The notes under the pieces were generated by a model. It did not search any database, had not been told where the DNA came from, and worked only from the letters and a program-made list of their open reading frames with translations. Position numbers and translations under genes: made by a program. A stretch of 64,000 nucleotides of DNA. Source: Anastrepha obliqua (lineage: Eukaryota; Arthropoda; Insecta; Diptera; Tephritidae). This document shows, in pieces, positions 54,750 through 64,000 of the stretch. Position 1 is the stretch's first letter. Each line of letters begins with the position of its first letter. The stretch covers positions 29,783,792-29,847,791 of the forward strand of contig NC_072892.1 in the NCBI RefSeq assembly GCF_027943255.1, read 5' to 3'.

Positions 54750-55855
54750 AAAAAAGGGTATTTACCCTTCAAACGAATGTCAACTACTGCGATCGATACC
54801 TCACATATACACCTTCAAATCACCAGTATATTACTAGAGAGAACAGAAAAATAGTATCAGCAGCACCTCCTCTTTTACGAGGGCGGAAACTTATTCCCAT
54901 ACCCGTAATTTGGAAATATTGAATTTTTCTTGTCATATCAAATATGGAACATTTTCGCTGAACCTAGCAATATTTTCATAACGCTGCTATATAATGAGAT
55001 GGCATTCTTTGAAAAAAAAAATTGCATGCGTGCATCTATACATACATACATATGTGCATACCATATTGCGTTAAGTTGTCTAATATATATATGTAGCAGC
55101 ATGAACATATTAGAAGTTGCATCAAGTAAAAAGTATCCGCAAAGGGATTATTGCGACAAAATATGAAACGCATCATGTCAGTATTCAACTGACAAATGGG
55201 GTTTTTTTGTTTTTTTTATTTTTTTTTAGGTTTTTAGTTTTTTCGTATTTTTTTATTTTTTTGCAAAGTACTCACATGCAGGTGTACGCATCTGCATATG
55301 TAAGCATGCATGTATTAGTATATATGTATGTGTGCATGTTGTGATAACCCAATAGTAAAGGCTGTGAAAAATACGCAAATCAGTAGAACATTAAAAACTA
55401 TGTACGTGTGGGGTAATGTTGTTTAAAGTAAAAAAATGCAAATACCAGAAACAATGGACGGGATTAGGCTTAGGGAAAATAGGGATAGATTAAACGAATT
55501 GTACCTGTGTGCCTGTACGGGCGGCAAATAAAATACTACAAGTGCGTGAAAGGACAGCACACTTTCACCCATTCGTACAAAAATCTGTGCATACAATAAA
55601 AATCCATACAAATCGTATTGGAATGAGTTATGGCTGCTTAAAAAATTGTGTTAGCAGCGCTGTCGCAATTTGGTCGCATGGATAAATTTTTGAATCACAT
55701 ACAGGGTGACGACATCGTACATGTCTATATTAAAAGGTACTTTTTTTTAGAAAATATTACTAAACTATGTAGGATTATTATCTTAATAACTCATCTCACA
55801 TCTCTTTCGTACCCAGATCTCAAAAACATAAATTTTAGGAAAATTTTCACATCAC
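54750..55855. other. Unannotated stretch
   Basis: No gene was recognised; TATATGTATG-type microsatellite near 55030-55090 and 55300-55340, T-rich run at 55200-55260. Confidence 0.4.
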
Positions 55856-55859
55856 CAAG

Positions 55860-56255
55860 TCAGGTTATCAAACAGTGAACTTCAGAAGCATTTTGAAACG
55901 AGAGAATATGCCATATGTTACGAATCGTATCGGCATACACCAGCAGTTGTTCACTCTTATAATAAATGATGCCTGGGCGGTTAAGTTCTGCGACTCGAAG
56001 AGTCTTTTGCAGCCTTGAATTAAAGAAATCGCGCCATTGCGAATCATCTTGTTTCAAACCTTGTTTGGTATCAAACAGCTTCGAGAGATTCTTCCCAATT
56101 CTGACGGAATGCATTCATTCATCCACTTTTTCATAGGAGCTGAGGCATGCAACATACCAGCTTCGCTATGGCGGCTTTTTGTTCTTTAGCCGCGTTATCT
56201 TGTCATCTTTTGGGGAATCGGGATGTTCAACTTCTCTGTGATATCCATTCTCTCT
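55860..56255 (-). mobile_element. LINE RT fragment (3' piece of an interrupted LINE)
   Basis: The minus strand reads DDKITRLKNKKPP (worn xxIxxLKNNKAxG), then MHSVRIGKNLSKLFDTKQGL, KQDDSQWRDFFNSRLQKTLR, VAELNRPGIIYYKSEQLLVY, ADTIRN. This is the RT palm: the usual G-RQGDS is KQDDS and the catalytic YADD is YADT. It is in the same orientation as the endonuclease at 56985-57830, from which an RTE copy separates it. Confidence 0.82.
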
Positions 56256-56259
56256 TTTA

Positions 56260-56955
56260 TTTATGCGACAGTGTAGCATTCAGACAGTGTGGAATCACAT
56301 GATGGAATCTTATTAGATGCCATACAAACCGACGCTGGCGTAAGACAGAGCTGCTGCTATAGCCGCACTCTCAATCGACAACGCAGGAAGAATAGGAATG
56401 CTATGGCAACCGATTTCAATGGAAAATTTTGAAGACTTAGATTTTGCGGATGATATCGTTCTATTCTCTCAACGCAAATCGGATATGCAAAGCAAGTTGA
56501 ATGATCTTGCAATGTTAAATCAATTTCGCTCTACGCCTGTGAAACATGGTGTCTGTCTGCGGAAATTGTACAGAAGCTTCAAGTGTTCGCGAACCGCTGC
56601 TTTAGACGCATTTTACGTATCTGGTGGCCAGACAACTGGATATCTAACACCGAATTGCACCTACGAGCAATCAAAAACCACTCGCAACTGCGGTAAGAGA
56701 AAGTAAATAGAGGTGGCTTGGCCATACTCTACGGAGAGGTGGCACTGAAATCAGCAGACAAGTGTTGGACTAGAACCCTCAAGGGCAGTGCGGAAGAGGC
56801 TCTTGGCGACACTGCATCGAAGAAGAATACAAAGCCGTGGGCAAAACAATGCCCTGGCAGCAAGTGAAAAATATATCCGGTAAACGCACAAAGTGGAACA
56901 ATTTTACTTTGGCCCTATGCTCCGCAACGGAGACTAAGGAATGAATGATGATGAT
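56260..56955 (+). mobile_element. RTE-like LINE 3' part with ATG-repeat tail
   Basis: The plus strand reads GMLWQPISMENFEDLDFADD, IVLFSQRKSDMQSKLNDLAM (catalytic FADD intact), then jumps across a deletion to QVFANRCFRRILRIWWPDNW, ISNTELHLRAIKNHSQLR, and in shifted frames ...ALCSATETKE before a stop. It ends in GAATGATGATGATGATGG. A microsatellite-like tail rather than poly(A) is common in RTE-type elements. Confidence 0.83.
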
Positions 56956-56984
56956 GATGGCAGTGTGGCATTTCTTGGCATACC

Positions 56985-57830
56985 AGTTATTTTTTCGGGT
57001 TCACCCAAATCAAATTTCTTCTTCAGCGACAGTACGCACAGAGCGAGAAATGTTACTCCATTGCTTGCACATGGCGCCTTCTTGAACAGTACTTTCTGAG
57101 ACTAGGTATGAGAGTCGGGTGGTGAATCTTCTGGCTGTCTGTTCTGGTTGCAGTGTTTCGATGGTGAATTTTTCTTAGGTAGTTAGATGTACATGTTTTG
57201 TTGCACAGAGGCGGATTCTCGGATCGTACGTACATCGAAATAACTGCATGCGTTTTTCTATTTTTTTCAACATGATCGGTTTATTTTCGCGTTTTTCGAT
57301 CAGGCCACGTGTGTCTTGATGAATACTTTTGTGCTGGAATCTGTTGCTGCAGCAACTATGTTGCAGACTCCGACAAAATCGATCAAATTCAATGCATTAG
57401 CAAATGTTTCGTGGTGTAGACCGAGTTTTCCAACTTTGAGACCAAAATCCTTTCCTCGTCCACCCTGGAAAATCGATCCGCCTCAATTTATTAGCAAATG
57501 TTTCATGGCGAAGACTGAATTTTCCAACTTTGGGACCAAAATGCTTTTCTTATCCACTCTGGCATTGATGGATACGTCGCAAGACCCAATGATCTGTTAG
57601 CCTTGTCTCATTCATCGCATCTCTTCAATAGCGATGTTGTTAGTCTTTGCTCTTACGAGGACATGAACCAGCCCTGCAAAGGCAACTTCTTTATTAAGAG
57701 ACTGGACATTTTAAATGTGTACCTCCTAGTGGACAGACGCTGCTTACTTTAGTGGACCCTTAAACCGAATGCATCAGAGTGGCCGCATTAAACCGCCATC
57801 TCTTTCTGGCATGAGAAAGTGGGCCACCCT
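56985..57830 (-). mobile_element. LINE APE-endonuclease domain with a tandem duplication
   Basis: The minus strand gives NVQSLNKEVAFAGLVHVLVR, AKTNNIAIEEMR (N-terminal endonuclease), then two tandem versions of one block: LVPKLENSVFAMKHLLIN (57490-57560) and LKVGKLGLHHETFANALNLI, DFVGVCNIV (57395-57460), about 94 bp apart. The end reads LCATKHVHLTT, EKFTIETLQPEQTARRFTTR. The LHHET.N.LxLIDFxxxxN motif is typical of APE domains in RTE/CR1-like LINEs. Multiple stops. It is probably the 5' piece of the LINE ending at 55860. Confidence 0.78.
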
Positions 57831-57839
57831 AATACTCAT

Positions 57840-59035
57840 AGATGCAAATAAAGGTAATAATGTGCGTACAATACATACAATAAACAATATGTTTGCATGG
57901 CCTACAACAATGCAATGGGAAAATTGAGCAAACCAGTTACAAACAATAACAATGACATTTAAAAAAAATAGAAATATGCCAGAAATGGCGAAATCCTTCT
58001 TCTATCTATGGATGCAAAACGAGTTCAAAAGATTTAAAATAACAATTGATGGATTTTACACACTTTTGTCACACATATCTACATAAATACGTGCGTACAT
58101 GTGCGTAAGTGAAAACAAAAAAACAAAAAATAAAAATCCTTCTCTGAATGATCGGAGTGACACGCATATTTGCCTTGTAATGCCAATGATTTTCTTTTAG
58201 TTTTCCTAATTGAGAAAATTTTTGACATTTTTCAAGTGTTTTTACTTTCCTCTAAGCTGACGGCTGCGAATCAATTCTGAGCAAATTTACCACCAATACA
58301 TACATACATACATACATACGTCCATATTCGTCCTGCGAGTATTGTTGCTTTTACTTTTAATTTTTGCATTGCTTTTGTTGCTGCCACTAGTGGCGTGTCA
58401 AAGTGAAAGGGGTTGTGATGCTTCTTAAGTAGTAAACCATTGCAGTTACTCTCTCAATTTCGAATTTCACTTTGTTTGTCAAAAAATCCATCTGCTACGA
58501 ATGCACTTCTGCGTGGTTTCAGCGCTCATACGGATATCAAAGATACGCTTTTGTGTATGTGTGGGTGTATGTATGTACGTCTACAGAGCCACTGAGATGT
58601 CTATGATATCTTAACTCATGCGAATTTTTCACATTTCTTCAATAGAATGGAGTGACTGCTCTTTCCTGGTGAGACATTTGCTGTGGTTTTGGGTGTGTGA
58701 AATTCAACAAACAATTGCCCAGCTTGCAGCTTCTGGTTTAATTACTTTCTGTGTATTTTGAATGCAGCTGAAAATTTCACTCCCGCTGCCACATTGAAAA
58801 ATTCGGCACTGGGTGCATTGAAAGGTGTTAAAATGTGCATACATACATACATAACAACATATTTATGGTATGTTATTGATGCCTCAGCGATTAAACATTT
58901 TCTTATGGTTTTTTTCTCGTAATAATGTCGCATTGATTTTTCTCTATGTTAAGGCTCAAAACGCATATTTTATCTAAATGTGAGCTAAGTTGTTTCAAAG
59001 CCTATGTGCGAGCATGTAACATTGTAAATATACGT
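57840..59035. other. Unannotated stretch
   Basis: TACA microsatellite at 58295-58320 and 58835-58852. No coding motif. Confidence 0.4.
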
Positions 59036-59042
59036 ACATATA

Positions 59043-59364
59043 CAAGGTGGCGCAAAATTAATCACCCCATCGGAAGATTTAAAAAATTTACAAAAAAAAC
59101 CATTTGCAGTTCGGAGTCTGCTTAAAACTGTAGCTCCCTCCATTTGTGTGGAACAACGTCAAGACCCACACCATAAATAGGGGGAGTAGCTCGGTCAAAC
59201 ACCTAACAGAAGTGTACGCACCAATTATTTATTAATTTTTTTTTTTCGGATGATTTCTAATTTTTTTTTTTGTGAATTAGAATTCAATCAAAATATTTTT
59301 TTATATTTTTTTTAGTAAAAAACTTATTCAAAAACAAAATTGGATGATTAATTTTGCGCCACCT
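59043..59364. mobile_element. mariner-derived MITE carrying an inserted SINE
   Basis: Ends CAAGGTGGCGCAAAATTAAT (59043) and inverse AAGGTGGCGCAAAATTAATC (ending about 59364), flanked by TA. These are the TIRs of the mariner at 15033-16189. The interior holds no transposase; most of it (59095-59235) is SINE sequence. Confidence 0.88.
59095..59235 (+). mobile_element. SINE 3' half inside the MITE
   Basis: CATTTGCAGTTCGGAGTCTG, CTCCCTCCATTTGTGTGGAA, ACCACACC-like spacing, GGGGGAGTAGCTCGGTCAAA and the end GTACGCACCAATTATTTATT match the SINE 3' half at 1200-1358 and 50826-51000. No head is present. Confidence 0.85.
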
Positions 59365-59374
59365 TACATACCTA

Positions 59375-59795
59375 CCTATAGAAATTGTTTTTGTTTTATT
59401 CGCTCATTTCCTAGAATTTGTTCCTTTTTGTTTTGTGTTATTATTTATTTTACTAAGAATTGAATAAAAAATTAAATTGAAAAAAAATTTTCCGAATTGC
59501 TTTATTGTTGTTACTGTTATGCACTTGGAAGTGTACGGAGTACAAACATGTACTCATTTGTGTACCCCACTGTATATGCATCTATAAGCTTTGTGGTTCA
59601 AATTCACATATATTTTAAGGAAGATAAAGTTAATAAAACATAATTTCCGTAGAAATTACGAAAGGCTGACAGCGTCCAAAAAATCGATGGAGATAGACAA
59701 GATGTGTGCATAGGCGAGTTGCCCTGCTTAAACAAAAATCGAAAAATGCATTTATTCAATTTAAGCTCACAAAAATTTGGCAATCAATACTCCAC
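59375..59795. other. Unannotated AT-rich stretch
   Basis: No signature seen. Confidence 0.35.
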
Positions 59796-59799
59796 AATA

Positions 59800-60150
59800 T
59801 CGCACGCCAGTCCTTTCTTTCTCGTGCTAACCGGCACCAGTTGGACACACCAAGTGAAGAAAACTCCCTCAAAGCCACCTGATCTTTCCACCGCAAAGGA
59901 AGCCTTCTTCTTTCCCTGCTACCTCAATACTTTCACCGCCTTTGTATCCATTCGGACGACATTGCCTAGTCAACAAAGCCACTGAATCTTTATTCGCTGC
60001 GCCATGTCTATGTCGCCATTAAGGTCATACAACTCATTGTTCTATCGCCTGGGATACTCGCCGTCACCAACATGCAAAACATCCAAAAGTTTTCCGAAGA
60101 ATCTTTGCTTCAAACATTCCAAGGGACGCTAATTGGCTGGCCTCTATAAA
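59800..60150 (-). mobile_element. LINE-B C-terminal fragment
   Basis: The segment is collinear with the minus-strand LINE-B 3' region: CAGTCCTTTCTTTCTCGTGC, TAACCGGCACCAGTTGGACA, TTTGTATCCATTCGGACGAC, ATTCGCTGCGCCATGTCTAT, GCCTGGGATACTCGCCGTCA, CATTCCAAGGGACGCTAATT. On the minus strand this includes the SLGxFERKxLxxxF, DGEYxxRW, DIxxAQRI and RLRWLGH region in broken frames. It fills part of the region deleted from the 45.0 kb copy. Confidence 0.85.
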
Positions 60151-60159
60151 AGGTATATC

Positions 60160-60650
60160 AAGATGTGTCCTAATAAATGATGTAAAACTTAAAAGTAAGC
60201 GGATTAGATAGTTTAGAGGTATTACACCTTACAACACCCAGTACGGAGTAGGACTGCAATGTTATATAACTAATATTCTTAGTAGAAGAGAAACTATTAC
60301 TACATGAGGCGGCCTTTTTTTCGCAGTAAAAAGTGTAATTAATTATAATTATCTTTAAAAAAGATTACATTAAAAAATCGTTGTTAAAAATGTTGCTTGA
60401 ATTTCTTATAATATTCATTTACAATTTACATTTTCTAATAGCATTCAATTTACAATTTTTTTTTATTTGGAAAGGCCTCAAACTCCTTACCATCAGCTCA
60501 GACAGATCATAGTTATTTCTGACAGCAAATATAATCGTTCATGAAGTCGTCTTTCTTAGCCATATTACAATAACTCATACGAGCACACATATCACATACC
60601 TACATAACACACACATAAATTTACCTAATTAAAAAAATATTAAATACTAT
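60160..60650. other. Unannotated AT-rich stretch
   Basis: No signature seen. Confidence 0.35.
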
Positions 60651-60654
60651 TATC

Positions 60655-61121
60655 GAGACAAAACAATGTTGGTAGGAAATGCCAAGAAGCAAAAACACGG
60701 GAAGCGGCCGCAATACGCGGAGAGGCATGAAAAAGTGATTCTACAGCATGACAATGCTCGGCCTCTCGTTGCAAAACCCGTTAAAACATACCTGGAAACA
60801 CTGAAATGGGAAATCCTACCCCACCCGCCATATTCTCCAGATATTGCGACCTCCGATTATCACCTGTTCCGATCGATGGCACATGGTCTAGCTGACCAGC
60901 AGTGCCATTCATAGGAAGATATCAAAAAATGGCTTGATCCGTGGATAGCCTCAAAAGATGAACAGTTTTACCGCGACGATATACAAGATCTACCAGAAAT
61001 ATGTGAAAAAGTATTAGCCAGCGATGGGCAATACTTTCAATGATTCACTTCTAACCATTTTTTCAGAATAAAGTTGTATTTTTATCAAAAAAAAAAACAG
61101 CGAGAACTTAGTTGCACATCT
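60655..61121 (+). mobile_element. mariner 3' half, related to the 4663 element
   Basis: The plus strand reads KRPQYAERHEKVILQHDNAR (second catalytic Asp), VKTYLETLKWEILPHPPYSP, DIATSDYHLFRSMAHGLADQ (third Asp, spacing 34), a TAG after QQCHS, then EDIKKWLDPWIASKDEQFYR and LASDGQYFQ with a stop near 61042. The 3' end AAAAACAGCGAGAACTTAGT resembles the inverted TIR of the 4663 element. The 5' half is missing. Confidence 0.87.
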
Positions 61122-61124
61122 AAT

Positions 61125-61910
61125 ATATGTATATATTTTTTCATTTGATTTATTCAATTATTTTTTTGTTTTTTTTTTTATTAGATTTATTTCTTTTTTT
61201 CATTTGAATCATGTTTTTACAAAAACCCCTATTCATTCTTTACAAAGGCCGAATTAAAAACTTTATGCAAATCGACAAATCTTACTTACAGTTTGAAATT
61301 TTTTTATCAGAATTTCTAGCAAAAAAATTAGAAATGCAGCCCATTCAATTTTAGTATAGCATCAACAAGTGCAACTTTACAGTGGTTCAAAAATTCTCGT
61401 AGATTTCTGATAATTTTTTTCCTGAGGGTGTTGCATATTTTTCCTCATTTAAAAAAAAAGTGTTGCATTTGCATGGAGAAAATGGGCAGCATCGTCTGGG
61501 GAAAAAAAATTATAAAAAATCAAAGGAAATTCAAATTACACTTTATTTTTCTGAAACTGAATGTACCATAAAGCTGCACACCAACAACTTTTCTAAAAAT
61601 TCAACTTTTCTTAAAAAATACCACAGAACTGTGATAAACAGTTGATGGCACTTTTCTAATATTTGTATAAAGTTTGAAATTTAAACTTACATGACTTTTG
61701 TTAGACAATGAGCCATAAGTTTATAAGAAAATAATTAACATTCAAACAACAACCATAACAAAAAATAGTCCGAACTGGCCAACCTGTTGAGGTGCTGACG
61801 CCTTTTCGTATACTTAAATTAGAAAAGAAGTTCTTTCTACAAGCAGTCCCGCTTGCAATTAAATATACGGCCTCCAAAAAAATGCAATTGCAAAACAATT
61901 ACCCAAACGG
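61125..61910. other. Unannotated AT-rich stretch
   Basis: Short AT-rich frames only. The motif TTTTCCTGAGGGTGTTGC at about 61418 echoes TTTTTCATTGAAGGTGTTGC at 29498, perhaps a minor repeat. Confidence 0.35.
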
Positions 61911-61916
61911 ATGCTT

Positions 61917-62524
61917 TATTTCGGGCGCTTTTTTAGCTGCATGAGAACTATCGATTTTAATAAGAGGTGAAAGTGAGAGTGGGAGCTGAGAATGGCAAAC
62001 TGTGTTGGCATTTCTGTTGAGTAAGCTTTGGTAATTCATCATGAATCGTTTAACGCCTGAACAACGCTTCCAAATTATGAAAATTTACTTTGAAAAAAAA
62101 AAAAATATGTTTGCGAAGTTCATAGAGCGAAGTGTGGAAGAAGACGCCGCAATGTCGATTTGTCGTCGTTCTCAACATGTTGACCTTTGTTCTTCGACTA
62201 CGTGGAAAATTTGGTGTAAGGATCCTGGCTGAAGTGCCTATAAAATACAGCACGTGCAAGAATTCAAGCCAAATGACCATCGCTGGCGTCGTAGTTTTGC
62301 TGATTGGGCTCATTTAGACTTACTATCCAGGTTTATTCGAAAAATTAGTCGAAAATTTCACCGATCGAAAGGGCCATGTAACTCGTAGCAGCGGCGGGCA
62401 TAAGCCGGATATCATATAAAAAAAAAATAAGTGCCATATTATAATAAAAAAAAATTCCTTCCAACAATATTTCTGTTTAGTATTATCATTTTAAGTTCTC
62501 AAGCTCTTAAAAAACACGCTTTAT
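61917..62524 (+). mobile_element. Deleted DD41D element lacking the catalytic core
   Basis: Ends TTATTTCGGGCGCTTTTTTA (61917) and inverse TATAAAGCGTGTTTTTTAAG (62524), continuing with a shared TGAGAACT. The transposase begins MNRLTPEQRFQIMKIYFEKK (62041), passes through shifted frames to QEFKPNDHRWRRSFADWAHL, then jumps to EKLVENFTDRKGHVTRSSGG, HKPDII and a stop at 62419. All three catalytic Asp blocks are missing. The N-terminal match to 27853 places both in one subfamily. Confidence 0.85.
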
Positions 62525-62529
62525 AGGAA

Positions 62530-64000
62530 AAATCTCATATATAAGATGCATGGTCTGGGCACTGAAATATTGCAGTAAGGCGTCAATGTCCTTAGCGAAT
62601 ACCATGAAAGTACAAATACACACATACAAACATACATACATACATAGCTACATACACGCTGAATAATACACAGCAACTCACATCTGAAAAAATATTGAAT
62701 GAGCCGTTCCCTCCATTCACCTTCTCATAGTTGGTTCACTGTGGACGACACTGAATTGGATTGGTTTGGATGACTGGTAGTCAAGTTAATTTCGTGTTTG
62801 AATGACCGTCAGAAGGAATGCATTCGCTCGTTGCAAGGCTCTTCGCTGCGAAGAAAATGTAATTACTAGCACCAAAAGTTATGCAATGATATGGACGTCG
62901 GGAATGGGAAGTATTTGCGCCATGCAAATTCTAAAACCACCAAAAATACGTACAGCTGCACTTTTACACGTTTGTGTGTATGCACGCATACATTAACGAC
63001 AAGCTCTTGCTGTCAAAAGGATATTCGCATGTTGGCAAGTATTTGAGTTTGTGTGCGCATCGATTTCGTTAGAGCTGGAGAAGCGCATAAACAATGCCGA
63101 AAATGCATTTTACGTATCCGCATTTTAGGCGCAGAACAGCCCATGCGTCCGTTCTGCCGTTCATGTTTTTATCCAGGCCCAACAGACCCAACAATTTGCC
63201 TTTGTCGTCACAGCTAAGCGTAAGTGAGTGCAAGCACAAGAAAGCTTGGAAAATTAAAAAAAGGAAAAATGCTTACTATCGCAAATGTTTTCTTTTTTTT
63301 CGGGGTTGCAATTGCTGCTAAGTAAACAACAGCGTCGGAAGCTACAAAAAGTATGGACTGAAAATAAGTACAAGCGCGAGTGATTGAAGTGTGAGTGCCC
63401 CAAGTGCATATTGCAATTTTGCAATTTACTCACACACACACACAGGCTTATGCATGCGTGTATACGTCACGCTATTGCAGTACAATGGCATACAAGCCAA
63501 AACTTGCAAAGGGCAGAATGAGACTGAGTCGGCACGGGTGGGCCGACAACAAACCGAAACAATCCAACTTTACGCAGCCCAGAGAAAGCAGCTAGAAGTG
63601 CAACGCCAAATGCAATATTGACAATGCCACCACCCACCTTCTTCTACTCTTTTCGCTACAGAATCGACCGCTTAGCCCAACTGTCCATTCGTAACGTAAC
63701 CACCCTGACTCCCCAACTCACCAAACTCCCCAATTGCGCAACCTCATCTGCAGTCTTGAGTTGATCGCATCTTCCTGCCATTCATTGGCCACGGCAAGGG
63801 CTTACGAAATTGCAAATAATAAACTTTTCGTGGCGGATTTGTTTGCATTGCAATGCACTGAATGCAATTTAGGATTTTCATTTACTTGCATTTTTTCTGC
63901 TGCTGCTGCTGTGACGCCAATAAAAGCAACGTGCATACGTGCAAGTCAATCGACAACAAGCCGTGATCCATGCAACCACCTACCACCACCACTAGCACCG
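62530..64000. other. Unannotated stretch
   Basis: No gene or element was recognised. CATACATA microsatellite at 62620-62650 and (CA)n at 63430-63445. GC content rises somewhat after 63060. The frames at 63094-63621 have no family motif. Confidence 0.4.

Noticed and set aside
57316..57600. 94-residue plus-strand frame
   Set aside because: It is the antisense shadow of the LINE endonuclease fragment on the minus strand.

Overview
The window looks like gene-poor nuclear DNA from a higher dipteran, most plausibly a tephritid fruit fly. It is AT-rich, studded with TA and TATG/TACATA microsatellites, and packed with decayed transposable elements: mariner DD34D, rosa/VISITOR-like DD41D, maT-like DD37D, Tc1-like, P-like and piggyBac-type elements, non-LTR retrotransposons and tRNA-derived SINEs. 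The species call is inference from element composition. I found no host protein-coding gene, no rRNA and no convincing functional tRNA gene. The long open frames are transposon proteins, their antisense shadows, or low-complexity chance frames.

Layout. 0-1.4 kb: a non-LTR 3' end and two SINE 3' halves. 3.5-9.3 kb: a maT-like relic, a nearly intact 1.27 kb mariner with one frameshift (4663-5936), a scrambled non-LTR mosaic (5.9-7.5 kb) and a complete Tc1-like element (7900-9295). 12.0-13.7 kb: a SINE head and an RNase H-bearing LINE end. 15.0-18.3 kb: a deleted mariner, a deleted DD41D element, an RTE relic and a LINE-B 3' end. 20-23.2 kb: a LINE C-terminus, a TTAA-flanked MITE inside an older repeat, a tRNA-like SINE head and a P-like fragment. 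24.8 kb: a strong hairpin. 25.5-29.4 kb: Jockey, two DD41D derivatives and an RTE. 29.8-41.4 kb: two TTAA-flanked piggyBac-type elements, a mariner relic, a 676 bp foldback, a 109 bp tandem satellite, and three more TIR elements. 43.7-46.2 kb: a mariner apparently split by a cluster of LINE pieces. 48-55 kb: DD41D copies, a LINE endonuclease, a full-length SINE, a Jockey 3' end, a TTAA-type element and a mariner. 55.8-62.5 kb: a LINE with an RTE inserted in it, a mariner MITE with a SINE inserted in it, a LINE-B fragment, a mariner and a DD41D derivative.

These elements do not form a pathway, but they share machinery. The SINE 3' tail matches the LINE-B 3' terminus, which suggests LINE-B mobilised it. 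The DD41D and MITE copies kept their terminal repeats while losing different parts of the transposase, as expected of passengers mobilised by an intact copy elsewhere. Several nested insertions give relative ages. All family calls come from reading motifs by eye, without database searches.
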